From contig NZ_CP018151.1 in NCBI RefSeq assembly GCF_001889265.1, forward strand, positions 558,001-622,000: 64,000 nucleotides of DNA, in the 5' to 3' direction. Positions 33,706-44,293 of the stretch are shown one piece after another. This DNA is from Microbacterium sp. 1.5R. Lineage in GTDB: Bacteria; Actinomycetota; Actinomycetes; Actinomycetales; Microbacteriaceae. A model generated the notes under the pieces. That model saw nothing but the letters and a program-made list of their open reading frames with translations, searched no databases and was not told the DNA's origin. Within the stretch, counting starts at the first letter, position 1; the number at the start of each line of letters is the position of its first letter. Made by a program: the position numbers and the translations under genes.

Positions 33706-35547
33706 TCAGCGACCGCCCGAGAAGCCGCCTCCACCGCCTCCGCCGGAGAAGCCGCCGCCGAACGATCCGCCTGCGCTCGACGACGAGCTCGCACTCGGTG
33801 CCGCGTACGTCGCGGACGCGTGCGACGTCGCAGCGAACGCCACGAGCTGACCGCGGACGAAGGGCGCGCTGGGATCCCCGATCCACGACGCGCCTCGTTG
33901 CTCGTAGGCGTACACCTGCTCGAGAATGGCGCCCCATTCGTTCTCCATGCCGAACAGCATCGCGTAGGGGAGCAGGCGCTCGTAGACGACGATCACGTTC
34001 GCGCTGCCGTCCTGTCGCCTCTCGGCGCCCGTGTACGACTGGAGCATCCGGAGTCGGTCGGCTTCGGCGACGCGGATGAACTCCCTGACGCCCATGAGGT
34101 ACTCGTACAGTCGGGCGCCTTCGGCGGTGAGGACGGTGTGCTTCGAGAAGCCGTAGAAGGAGGACAGGAGAACGAGGAAGACACCGAACGCGATCGCGAC
34201 GAACGCAGGAATCGCTGTGACACGTCCGCCGATGATCCCCCAGAGGCCGAGGGCGAAGCCTGCGAGCACGACGCCGATCGCACACCACTGCAGGATCATC
34301 GCGCCCCTGCCGCGCGCCTTGGTGGTGAGGCCGCGTGACACCGCTGCCTCGATGCCGCTCTGCGAGAGCGTCTTCATGCGAGCCGCGAAGTCCTCGCTCG
34401 AACTCGGGACCTCGGCGACTCCTGCGGCGTCGGCGCCGACGAAGAGCGCATCCAGTGCCTGGGCGTCGAGCTCGTCAGGAATCCTTCCACCCGGAAGGCG
34501 TCGCAGCCGTGGCTGCTCGACGTCGGTGCCGTCCTCGATGCGCAGCAGGCCGCGTACCGCGAGGTGGATGATCTCTGCGGGGATCGGGTCTTTGGCGCCG
34601 GGCACGATCCCGGTGGCCAGCAGTGGCGGCAGCGAATCCGGCACGTCGTACTGCGCGACGATGATGCCGCTGGATGTGCGTCGCTTCTTCTTGAACGCCG
34701 ACACGGCGATCCAGCTTCCGACCGAGAGCCCGAGCCCGCCGAGTGCCGCGATCGCGGGCACGGTGTCGGTCACGGGATCGGGCTGCCGAGCCGACGGCTG
34801 CACAGCGGTGCCGGGGTCGAATCCGACGGCGATCGTGATCCCCTCGCCGGGGGAGAGCTCTTTCGCCTCGACAGCGAACTGCGAGCCGTCGGGCGACGCG
34901 ACAAGGTCGCACTCGTTCGTCGATCCCTGGTAGCCGGTGTAGCAGCGGGCGTTTCCGGTCATCCGCTCCGTCATCGTCTCGTCGAACACGATCTCCGCAC
35001 GGAAGTCCTCGACGGGCTGCGTGCTGTCGAGAGGAAGCAGGTCCCAGTAGAACTCGTCGACTCCGGAGTCTGCCGCCAGGATCACGTCGCGCATCTCGTA
35101 TTCGATCACGTAGGTCGTGAGTCCGCGCACGTAGTCGTCGTCGCCGGTGAGCACCAGCAGCAGCCCGTCCTCCTGCTCGGTCTCGTAGGGCACGTCGGCC
35201 CCGGTCTCGTCGGTCACCGACAGCACTCGCACATCGAGCCACGCGTTCTCGTAGCTCGTCGGAAGGCCGCGGACGATCCCCTTGTTCTGATCGACCTCGG
35301 GGAATCGAGCCGTGAGGGACTCGGTGACGTGCATGTGCGAGCGGCCGTCGTCGTCGAGACCCACCTCGTACCGTGCATCCCACGATGCGTAGGAGAAGTC
35401 GTCCACGTCGGCGCGGATCGCGGTCGAGGCACCGGCGGCGGGTGCTGGTCCCGCTGCTGCTGCAGCTGCCGGTGTCGTGGGCACGAGCAGTGCAGCGGCG
35501 GTGAGACCGATCGTGACGAGCGTGCGGGCGAGTCTGGTGGCTGCCAT
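33706..35547 (-). CDS. DUF2207 membrane protein
   Basis: 613 residues. A secretion signal (residues 1-30) precedes the extracellular DUF2207 domain (YEVGLDDDGRSHMHVTESLT, GIVRGLPTSY). Three membrane helices follow, near 270-290 and as a pair near 430-480. A cytoplasmic part contains ILQWCAIGV and ERLLPYAMLFGMENEW. The tail is Ser-rich then Gly-rich (GGSFGGGFSGGGG). The family is widespread and uncharacterised. ATG 35547 is six bases after TAGCCT on the minus strand (leaderless). It converges with the DUF2520 gene with only two bases between. Confidence 0.87.
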   Translation of the reverse strand: MAATRLARTLVTIGLTAAALLVPTTPAAAAAAGPAPAAGASTAIRADVDDFSYASWDARYEVGLDDDGRSHMHVTESLTARFPEVDQNKGIVRGLPTSYENAWLDVRVLSVTDETGADVPYETEQEDGLLLVLTGDDDYVRGLTTYVIEYEMRDVILAADSGVDEFYWDLLPLDSTQPVEDFRAEIVFDETMTERMTGNARCYTGYQGSTNECDLVASPDGSQFAVEAKELSPGEGITIAVGFDPGTAVQPSARQPDPVTDTVPAIAALGGLGLSVGSWIAVSAFKKKRRTSSGIIVAQYDVPDSLPPLLATGIVPGAKDPIPAEIIHLAVRGLLRIEDGTDVEQPRLRRLPGGRIPDELDAQALDALFVGADAAGVAEVPSSSEDFAARMKTLSQSGIEAAVSRGLTTKARGRGAMILQWCAIGVVLAGFALGLWGIIGGRVTAIPAFVAIAFGVFLVLLSSFYGFSKHTVLTAEGARLYEYLMGVREFIRVAEADRLRMLQSYTGAERRQDGSANVIVVYERLLPYAMLFGMENEWGAILEQVYAYEQRGASWIGDPSAPFVRGQLVAFAATSHASATYAAPSASSSSSAGGSFGGGFSGGGGGGGFSGGR

Positions 35548-35627
35548 GCTTCGAGGCTACCCAGACTCGACCGCAGGGTGAGGGGTCGGACCTCGGTAAA
35601 CTGGACACGACTTTCAAGGAGCCCCGA

Positions 35628-37146
<1,519 letters not shown>

Positions 37147-37154
<8 letters not shown>

Positions 37155-38265
37155 CGGGCGTCGCGCCGCGTCTGAACGCCCACTCCGGCAGCATGGCCGC
37201 GTCGATCATCGACGCGAGCAGCGCGGCGAGACCGTACTCGGGATCGATCGCCCGCACGAGATCGAGGTACTGCGCGGCATGGCTCGAGCGGCCGAGTGCC
37301 CAGGAGAGCCATGCCGCAGCGGTGAGCGGAGCGGGTCTCGCCGCAGGCGGGGCGAGAGCGGCAGCCGTGCGGACGAGTGAGAGGGCGACTGCGAGTCGCT
37401 GCGGATCAGGAGTGGGTCCCCGGCCGAGGAAGACATCGCCCAGGTCGTCGGGCACCCTGGTCGTCGCGCCCGCGAAGTCGAGCTGCGCCTGGAGCGTGCG
37501 CTCGCCGCCGCGCGCATCGGTCGCCCATTGGGTCAGCGCGACGTCTCGGAAGAGCGGGCGATCGAGGCACCAGAGGAGGGCCGCGGTGGCGAACGGCGGC
37601 AGATCGTCCGGGGATGCCAGAACGGACTCGAAGAAGGCCGGGATGTCCTCGAGGAGCACGAGCGCCGCGATCGCCTGAGGGTTCTCCGTGCTCGTCGCCC
37701 CAGGTGTGCCGCCTCGTTCGAGGAGACCGCTGACGTCACGCAGTGCGCGCCCCACCCGCTCCTTGTCGGCGAAGCCGGCCGCAGGAAGAGCAGCACCGGA
37801 CAGCTGGTCCCCGGAGACGTCACCGACACCCGGCACCTCGGGTGCGCGGCGGTCGAGACGGCGGACCTGCGGATCGCCGTCGAGGTAGCTCGACCACCCG
37901 TCGGGGGTCACGCAGAGCGCATCGACGATACGCAGTCCGGCGTCCTCCGCCCGACCGAGCACTTCATCGACCTCGACGGCGAAGGGGAGCACCAGCCCGT
38001 CGCGTGTGCGCTGCACGGTGTCATCCGTATAGACCACGAGGGCGACCGCATCCGTCCGCTCGACTCGCGAGACGAGGCCGACCGCGGCATCCGCGTAGTC
38101 GGCGAGGTCGTCGTGGCTGCGGGGGAGGTCGAGTCGCATCGCGCCGTACGTGCGTGTGCCACGGAACGGCAGCAGGACGAGGCTCTCAGTCGGAGTGAAG
38201 CCTGCGAGAGAGGGGACGATGCTGAGGAACTCAGCGGAGCCGGAAGCGCGGAGCAGTGTTGTCAT
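37147..38265 (-). CDS. DUF4192 family protein
   Basis: 372 residues. The N-terminus (LRASGSAEFLSIVPSLAGFT, then PTESLVLLPFRG) is the DUF4192 signature, a family almost limited to actinobacteria with unknown function. The C-terminal half is helical with ALLWCLDRPLFRDVALTQWA and AAWLSWALGRSSHAAQYLDL, resembling a TPR-like bundle. ATG 38265 is chosen where the domain starts; the open frame continues upstream through non-coding DNA. It overlaps lysS at its 3' end. Confidence 0.82.
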
Positions 38266-38385
38266 CCGGCGAGTCTCATCGCACGAGCACGCTCGCGGTC
38301 GGTCTCCACAGCGCCGATGGTCTATCCCCCTTCTGCGCCCGAGTGTGGAGGAGCAGTGGGGTAGTGAGTCGCGTACCATGGAGCC

Positions 38386-38559
38386 ATGGAGAACTTCTGG
38401 CTCGCAGCCGCATGGTCGCTCATCCCGACCATCGGGGTGAGCGTCGTGTTCTTCTTCGTGCTCCGCGGAATCCTGCGGTTCGATCGCACCGAACGCAAGG
38501 TGCACGCACGGATCGAAGCCGAGGAGCGGGCCGCACGCGGTCTGCCGCCGCGCTCCTGA
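38386..38559 (+). CDS. 57-residue single-pass membrane protein
   Basis: Reads MENFWLAAAWSLIPTIGVSV, then VFFFVLRGILRF and a charged tail ending GLPPRS. One membrane helix (about residues 5-30) is followed by a basic/acidic cytoplasmic helix. A TACCAT box at 38374-38379 lies exactly six bases before ATG 38386, the same leaderless arrangement as many genes here, which supports it as real despite its size. It lies 100 bases before cardiolipin synthase on the same strand. Function unknown; a role in membrane lipid synthesis is only a guess from position. Confidence 0.72.
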   Translation: MENFWLAAAWSLIPTIGVSVVFFFVLRGILRFDRTERKVHARIEAEERAARGLPPRS

Positions 38560-38659
38560 GCGGCGTCGGAACCATCGGCTACTGTGTAGCCAGCGCACCG
38601 TCATCGGTGCCCACTGAAGCGCCCGGCGTCGAAGTGCCGAGCGGCCGAGAGGACGAGGG

Positions 38660-40120
38660 ATGACGCCCGAGATCTGGGCTTGGTGGACCGCGGCGTTCCT
38701 GATCGCCCTCGACCTGACCATCCGCATCACGGCGATCATCATCATCCCGCGCAACCGGCGTCCCACGGCGGCGATGGCCTGGCTGCTCGCGGTCTTCTTC
38801 ATCCCGTTCGTCGGTGTGTTCCTCTTCCTGCTCATCGGAAATCCACGGCTGCCGCGAGCGCGGCGTCGCAAGCAGGATCAGATCAACGAGTACATCGCCG
38901 AGACGAGCGAGCACCTGCACTTCGGCACCCTGCGCCCGAATGCGCCGAGCTGGTTTCCCCCGCTCGTCGAGATGAACCACCGTCTCGGAGCGCTGCCGAT
39001 CTCCGGCGACAACGGCGCGCATCTGATCGCGGACTATCAGGACTCGCTCGATGCGATGGCCGACGAGATCCGCAAGGCCCAGGACTACGTCCACATCGAG
39101 TTCTACATCCTCCAGTCCGATGCGTCGACGGACAACTTCTTCCGCGCGATGGAAGAGGTGGCAGAACGCGGCGTGCATGTCCGCGTGCTGCTGGACCACT
39201 GGGCGAACAGGTGGAAGCCGAAGTACCGGAAGACCGTCGCCCGGCTCAATCGGATGGGCGCGAACTGGCACCTGATGCTGCCGGTGCAGCCGCTGAAGGG
39301 ACGCATGCAGCGGCCCGACCTGCGCAACCACCGCAAGCTCCTCGTGGTCGACGGCAAGGTCGCGTTCCTCGGCTCCCAGAACGTCACCGACTCGACCTAC
39401 AACCTTCCCAAGAACATCAAGCGGGGTCTGCACTGGGTCGACCTCATGGTCCGCATCGACGGGCCCGTCGTGCTGAGCGTGAACGCCATCTTCCTCAGCG
39501 ACTGGTACAGCGAGACCGACGAGGTGCTGCAGGAGATCGACATCTCGCACGCCGAGGCGGGCTCGGGCGACCTGGACTGCCAGGTCGTGCCGTCGGGACC
39601 GGGGTTCGAGGTCGAGAACAACCTGCGTCTGTTCCTCGGGCTGCTCTACGCGGCCAAAGAGAAGATCATGATCGTCAGCCCGTACTTCGTGCCGGATGAA
39701 GCGCTGCTGCTCGCGGTCACCGCAGCGGTCGACCGGGGGGTCGCGGTCGAGCTGTTCGTCTCCGAAGAGGGCGACCAGGCGATGGTCTACCACGCCCAGC
39801 GCAGCTACTACGAGGCGCTGCTGAAGGCCGGGGTGCGGATCTGGATGTATCGCAAGCCGTACATCCTGCACACGAAGAGTCTGACCATCGACGACCAGGT
39901 CGCCGTGATCGGCTCGAGCAATATGGACATGCGCTCGTTCGGTCTGAACCTCGAGGTGTCGATGCTCGTCCGCGGCGAGGAGTTCGTCCTCGAGATGCGC
40001 GCGGTCGAAGACGTCTACCGCTCGCTCAGCCGGGAGCTCACTCTCGAGGAGTGGATGCAGCAGCCGCTCCGGTCGACAGTCCTCGACAACCTCGCCCGTC
40101 TCACCTCGGCGCTGCAATAG
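38660..40120 (+). CDS. cls: Cardiolipin synthase (phospholipase D family)
   Basis: 486 residues. Two N-terminal membrane helices (about 5-25 and 38-60) are followed by two PLD-type half sites: HxK(x4)D at His224/Lys226/Asp231 and at His404/Lys406/Asp411, each followed by GS. Bacterial Cls condenses two phosphatidylglycerols to cardiolipin and glycerol. ATG 38660 has GAGAGGACGAGGG upstream. The preceding small membrane protein gene may share the transcript. Confidence 0.92.
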   Translation: MTPEIWAWWTAAFLIALDLTIRITAIIIIPRNRRPTAAMAWLLAVFFIPFVGVFLFLLIGNPRLPRARRRKQDQINEYIAETSEHLHFGTLRPNAPSWFPPLVEMNHRLGALPISGDNGAHLIADYQDSLDAMADEIRKAQDYVHIEFYILQSDASTDNFFRAMEEVAERGVHVRVLLDHWANRWKPKYRKTVARLNRMGANWHLMLPVQPLKGRMQRPDLRNHRKLLVVDGKVAFLGSQNVTDSTYNLPKNIKRGLHWVDLMVRIDGPVVLSVNAIFLSDWYSETDEVLQEIDISHAEAGSGDLDCQVVPSGPGFEVENNLRLFLGLLYAAKEKIMIVSPYFVPDEALLLAVTAAVDRGVAVELFVSEEGDQAMVYHAQRSYYEALLKAGVRIWMYRKPYILHTKSLTIDDQVAVIGSSNMDMRSFGLNLEVSMLVRGEEFVLEMRAVEDVYRSLSRELTLEEWMQQPLRSTVLDNLARLTSALQ

Positions 40121-40172
40121 GGCGCCGATAGGGGGGGTGCTTTCGGCAGACCGCGGCCGGTACCCTGTGTGC

Positions 40173-40913
40173 ATGGCTTCCCCGTCGCGTGTCGTCGCCG
40201 CTCTCTCGTCCCTGGCCGCTCTGCTGCTGATCGCGGGGTGCACGATCGGCCCCGGGGCCACAGGATCGCAGGCGACCTCGAACCCGTCGAGCGGGCCCGG
40301 GCAGAGCACCGACGATTCGGACGACGTCGAAGGCACGCTGCTCGACGACGGCCGCATGTTCGCCGTGGTGACGTGGGGCTCCTCGACGTGCATTCCCCAG
40401 GTCGACGCGGTGACGGCCGAGGGGCAGACGGTATCGGTGACGCTGGTCGAGCCGGAGTCAGAGACGGACGGCGAGAAGGCGTGCACCGCTGACCTGGCCT
40501 CCCGCGCGAGCATCGGCGCACTGCCCGAGGGAGTCGACCCGACGAAGGAGATCACTCTGCAGGTGACGTACGGCGACATGGTCGACGACGTCGAACTCGA
40601 CGGCGACCCGTCGTTCACCGGCACCCCCGGCTCATCGACGGAGTACGCGCCGAGTGCCGGCTGGTTCGATGACGGCTCGCTGGTGCTGCTCACGTGGGGC
40701 TCTTCAGGCTGCCCCCCGGTGGTCGAGAGCCTCGAGGGATCTGGTGCATCGGGCACCGCGACCTTCACGACCGACGACGATCAGGTGTGCACCATGGACA
40801 TGGCACCGCGCGCGACGATCCTGGAATTCGGCGAGGACGCCGTCGATGATGACGCCTTCACCCTCACGCTCGTCGGCGGGAACCTCGACGGCACGGTCGA
40901 GGTGCGCAGCTGA
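40173..40913 (+). CDS. Lipoprotein with a duplicated Cys-containing domain
   Basis: 246 residues. The signal ends at lipobox LIAGC (Cys23), so it is anchored outside the membrane. After an acidic linker there are two copies of a domain of about 80 residues: each has DDG, a TWGSS-x-C-x-P motif (one near residue 68, one near 175), and a later CT(A/M)D motif (ACTADLASRASI and VCTMDMAPRATI). Each copy probably forms a disulfide. TACCCT at 40161-40166 is six bases before ATG 40173, favouring this over an upstream start at 40137. I do not recognise the domain. Confidence 0.75.
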   Translation: MASPSRVVAALSSLAALLLIAGCTIGPGATGSQATSNPSSGPGQSTDDSDDVEGTLLDDGRMFAVVTWGSSTCIPQVDAVTAEGQTVSVTLVEPESETDGEKACTADLASRASIGALPEGVDPTKEITLQVTYGDMVDDVELDGDPSFTGTPGSSTEYAPSAGWFDDGSLVLLTWGSSGCPPVVESLEGSGASGTATFTTDDDQVCTMDMAPRATILEFGEDAVDDDAFTLTLVGGNLDGTVEVRS

Positions 40914-40941
40914 CGCTGTAAGAAGTGCGCGCCCCGGTGGA

Positions 40942-41940
40942 TCAGAGCGATGCGACCGGGTGATCGGCGGGGAGCGCCAGCAGAAGAGCCCCGGGATCGA
41001 CCCGGCACGTGACGCGCACCGCTGTCCCGAACTCGTCGCCGTCGAGCTCGATCGGGGTGGGAGAGGTCACCGCGGCTTCGGCGACGGCTCCGCGGAAGTA
41101 GTGCACCGATGCGTCCCGGCCCCGTCGCTCGAGCACGCGACGGCCGGCGCGCGAGCGTCGCAGCACCGAGTTGTCCCACCAGATCTTGCGCCACACGCCG
41201 AGCCAGCCCCAGACGCCGGTCGGCTGGATCACGGCGACGTCGAGGACGCCGTCGGTGATGGAGGCGTCGGGGATCAGCGCGATTCCCGCAGGCAGGGTGC
41301 CGCAATTGGCGAACAGGATGCTGTGCACCTTCGTCGAGTGCAGGCGGCCGTCGTCGATCTGGAACACGGATCGGAACGGCTCGGCGCTCACGAGCGACCT
41401 CGCCGCGCCGTCGACGTACGCGATCCAGCCGACCGACTTCTTGAGGTCGGGGCGCGTGTTGGCGATCATGTCGGCATCCAGCCCGACGCCGGCGAGAACG
41501 ACGTAGGCGTGCTCCTCGTCTTGCCCGCTCTCTCTCGTCAGACGCGCCCAGCCGATGTCGATCGCGTGGCGGAATTCGCCCAGCGCCGCGCGGATCATCT
41601 CGTCGGGGTCGGCCAGCGGGAGTCCGAGATTGCGCGCCAGCAGGTTGCCCGTGCCACTCGGCAGGATCGCGAGCGGCACCCCGGTGTTGGCGATGGCCTC
41701 GGAGACAGCGCGTACCGTGCCGTCTCCGCCGGCCACCAGCACGACATCCACGCCGCGTGCGAGGGCCTCGGCCGTCGCACCCTGACCGGGATCTTCGATC
41801 GTGGTCGGATAGAAGGCCGGATGCTCCCACCCGGCCTCGTGCGAGAGAGCGCGGACTCGCGCCCGCAGCTGCTTCCCGTCGACCTTGATCGGGTTGTAGA
41901 CGAGCGCTGCCTGGCGTCGGCCGGTGGCGCTCGTGGTCAT
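40942..41940 (-). CDS. Diacylglycerol kinase family lipid kinase
   Basis: 332 residues. The catalytic domain has VVLVAGGDGTVRAV (the GGDGT nucleotide-binding motif), LPSGTGNLLARNLGLP and a C-terminal beta sandwich with DGVLDVAVIQ and IELDGDE, as in DgkB and YegS. It phosphorylates a lipid alcohol, probably diacylglycerol, at the membrane and recycles it to phosphatidate. ATG 41940 is six bases after TAGAGT on the minus strand (leaderless). It converges on the lipoprotein gene and diverges from serS. Confidence 0.9.
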   Translation of the reverse strand: MTTSATGRRQAALVYNPIKVDGKQLRARVRALSHEAGWEHPAFYPTTIEDPGQGATAEALARGVDVVLVAGGDGTVRAVSEAIANTGVPLAILPSGTGNLLARNLGLPLADPDEMIRAALGEFRHAIDIGWARLTRESGQDEEHAYVVLAGVGLDADMIANTRPDLKKSVGWIAYVDGAARSLVSAEPFRSVFQIDDGRLHSTKVHSILFANCGTLPAGIALIPDASITDGVLDVAVIQPTGVWGWLGVWRKIWWDNSVLRRSRAGRRVLERRGRDASVHYFRGAVAEAAVTSPTPIELDGDEFGTAVRVTCRVDPGALLLALPADHPVASL

Positions 41941-42014
41941 GGCGCTACTCTAGCCCGGGCGTCGGCCCGCCCGGACGCGGCGGACGCGCCCGGGCCGCAC
42001 CATAGACTTGATGG

Positions 42015-43298
42015 ATGATCGACCTCGCACTCCTCCGCGAAAATCCGGAGATCGTCCGCCGCTCTCAGGCCGCCCGTGGCAATGACCAGGGCACCGTCGA
42101 CACCGCGCTCGAGGCTGACCGATCGCGCCGAGCGGCGCTCGCCGCGTTCGAAGAGCTGCGCGCCGAGCAGAACGCCTTCGGCAAGCTGGTGGCGAAGGCT
42201 CCCAAGGAGGAGAAGGCGGCGCTCGTCGCTCAGGTCAAAGACCTCGCCGAGCGCGTCAAGCAGGCGCAGCAGGCCGCGAACGAGGCGGCAGACGCCCTGG
42301 CGGTGGCTCTCGCACGCATCGAGAACGTCGTCGTCGACGGCGTCCCCGCGGGCGGCGAGGCGGACTTCGTCGAGCTGCGACGCGTGGGCGAGGTCCCCGC
42401 ATTCGACTTCGAGCCGCGAGACCACCTCGAGCTCGGCGAGATCCTCGGCGCGATCGACATGGAGCGCGGCGCGAAGGTGTCGGGCGCCCGCTTCTACTTC
42501 CTGCGCGGGATCGGAGCGCGGCTCGAGATCGCGCTCATGAACCTCGCCCTCGACAAGGCGCTGCAGAACGACTTCATCCCGCTGATCACGCCCACCCTGG
42601 TGCGGCCCGAGATCATGCAGGGCACCGGATTCCTCGGCGAGCACGCCGACGAGGTGTACCACCTGGACAAGGACGACGACCTCTACCTCGTCGGCACCAG
42701 CGAGGTCGCACTCGCCGGATACCACAAGGACGAGATCCTCGACCTCGGCAAGGGCGCGCTGCGGTACGCCGGATGGTCGACCTGCTACCGCCGTGAGGCG
42801 GGCTCCCATGGCAAGGACACCCGCGGCATCATCCGGGTGCACCAGTTCAACAAGCTCGAGATGTTCGTCTACACCAACCCGGAGGACGCCGAGGCCGAGC
42901 ACCTGCGCCTCGTCGCGCTGCAGGAGGAGATGCTGACCTCGCTCGGTCTCGCCTACCGCGTGATCGACGTGGCCGCCGGCGACCTGGGCTCCAGCGCCGC
43001 ACGCAAGTACGACATCGAGGCGTGGGTCCCGACGCAGGGCGCGTTCCGCGAGCTCACATCCACCTCGAACTGCACGACGTATCAGGCGCGCCGTCTCGAC
43101 ATCCGCCACCGACCCGAGGCTCAGGAGGGGCAGACCGCGAAGACGCAGCCGGTCGCCACCCTCAACGGCACCCTCGCGACGACCCGATGGATCGTCGCGC
43201 TGCTCGAGACGCACCAGCAGGCCGACGGATCGGTCCGCGTGCCGGAGGTGCTGCGCCCGTACCTCGGTGGGCTCGAGGTTCTGGAGCCGACCGCGTGA
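42015..43298 (+). CDS. serS: Seryl-tRNA synthetase
   Basis: 427 residues. The N-terminal antiparallel coiled coil (about residues 27-100) that grips the tRNA-Ser variable arm is followed by the class II core. It carries [55 protein letters not shown] (motif 2) and [19 protein letters not shown] (motif 3). TAGACT at 42003-42008 is six bases before ATG 42015. Its stop overlaps the HAD gene by GTGA. A tRNA-Ser gene lies 860 bases downstream on the same strand. Confidence 0.96.
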   Translation: MIDLALLRENPEIVRRSQAARGNDQGTVDTALEADRSRRAALAAFEELRAEQNAFGKLVAKAPKEEKAALVAQVKDLAERVKQAQQAANEAADALAVALARIENVVVDGVPAGGEADFVELRRVGEVPAFDFEPRDHLELGEILGAIDMERGAKVSGARFYFLRGIGARLEIALMNLALDKALQNDFIPLITPTLVRPEIMQGTGFLGEHADEVYHLDKDDDLYLVGTSEVALAGYHKDEILDLGKGALRYAGWSTCYRREAGSHGKDTRGIIRVHQFNKLEMFVYTNPEDAEAEHLRLVALQEEMLTSLGLAYRVIDVAAGDLGSSAARKYDIEAWVPTQGAFRELTSTSNCTTYQARRLDIRHRPEAQEGQTAKTQPVATLNGTLATTRWIVALLETHQQADGSVRVPEVLRPYLGGLEVLEPTA

Positions 43299-44116
43299 CA
43301 GCTCCCTGGCTCGTCGGGCTCGACGTCGACGGCACGATCATCCTGCAGGACGAGACGATGAGTCCCGGTGTTCCCGAGGCGGTCGCGCGCCTGCGAGACG
43401 CCGGCCATGTGGTCACGATCGCCACCGGACGCAGCTGGATGGCGACGCGTCGCTACGTCGAGCAGCTCGAGCTGACCGCCGATTTCGTGGTGTGCTCGAA
43501 CGGTGCGGTGACCATGCGCCGTGTGGGAGACGACTGGGAGCGGTGGCACATCGAGACGTTCGATCCGTCTCCTGTGCTCGCTCTGCTGCGCGAGCGGCTC
43601 CCGGAAGCCCGCTACATGGTCGAGCTCGGGTCAGGGCTGCGGCTCTACACCGAGTACCTGGACGACTGGACGCTCGACGGCGGACGGCAGGTCGGCTTCG
43701 AAGAGCTCGTCGCCGAACCGGTGTCCCGTGTCGTCGTCGTCTCTCCCGGGCACGACGAGGAGGACTTCCACCGCCTCGTGGCGGACGCCGGGCTGAATGA
43801 GGTCTCCTACGCGATCGGCTGGACGGCCTGGCTCGACATCGCACCGCAGGGAGTGGACAAGGGCACGGCGCTGGAGCGCGTGCGCACCGAGCTCGGCTTC
43901 GAGCGCGGGCACGTCTTCGTGGCCGGCGACGGGCGCAACGACATCGGCATGTTCGGCTGGGCGCTGGGTCTCGACGGCCGGGCGGTCGCCATGGGGCAGG
44001 CGCCGACAGAGGTGAAGGATGCCGCGGGCGAGGTGACCGGCGATGTCGAGGACGGCGGTCTCGCGATGGCGCTGAACACGCTTCCAGCGGCCGCCCAGGT
44101 CAGCGCGGGAGAATAG
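43295..44116 (+). CDS. HAD superfamily phosphatase (Cof-type)
   Basis: 273 residues. Motif I DVDGTIIL is at residues 10-17, motif II is IATGRSW, and motif III/IV is [11 protein letters not shown] and [12 protein letters not shown], all as in Cof/IIB-type HAD hydrolases. These remove phosphate from small sugar phosphates or nucleotides. It starts by overlapping the serS stop, an arrangement often conserved in actinobacteria. The substrate cannot be read. Confidence 0.9.
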   Translation: MTAPWLVGLDVDGTIILQDETMSPGVPEAVARLRDAGHVVTIATGRSWMATRRYVEQLELTADFVVCSNGAVTMRRVGDDWERWHIETFDPSPVLALLRERLPEARYMVELGSGLRLYTEYLDDWTLDGGRQVGFEELVAEPVSRVVVVSPGHDEEDFHRLVADAGLNEVSYAIGWTAWLDIAPQGVDKGTALERVRTELGFERGHVFVAGDGRNDIGMFGWALGLDGRAVAMGQAPTEVKDAAGEVTGDVEDGGLAMALNTLPAAAQVSAGE

Positions 44117-44158
44117 AACTCGGCTAGACTCACGGCTTGTCGGCAGATTCGTCTGTCG

Positions 44159-44243
44159 GGAGGGTTGTCCGAGTGGCCGATGGAGCTGGTCTTGAAAACC
44201 AGTGGGCAGAGATGTCTCGTGGGTTCGAATCCCACACCCTCCG
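44159..44243 (+). tRNA. tRNA-Ser(TGA)
   Basis: 85 bases, long because of the class II variable arm. The acceptor stem GGAGGGT pairs with ACCCTCC and the discriminator is G. The anticodon loop CTTGAAA on stem CTGGT/ACCAG gives TGA, and GGTTCGAATCC forms the T-arm. CCA is not encoded. Confidence 0.95.
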
Positions 44244-44293
44244 CATTCCAGGGACGGTGCCTCCGCGCCGTACGCTGAACCGAAAGGCCCCGA

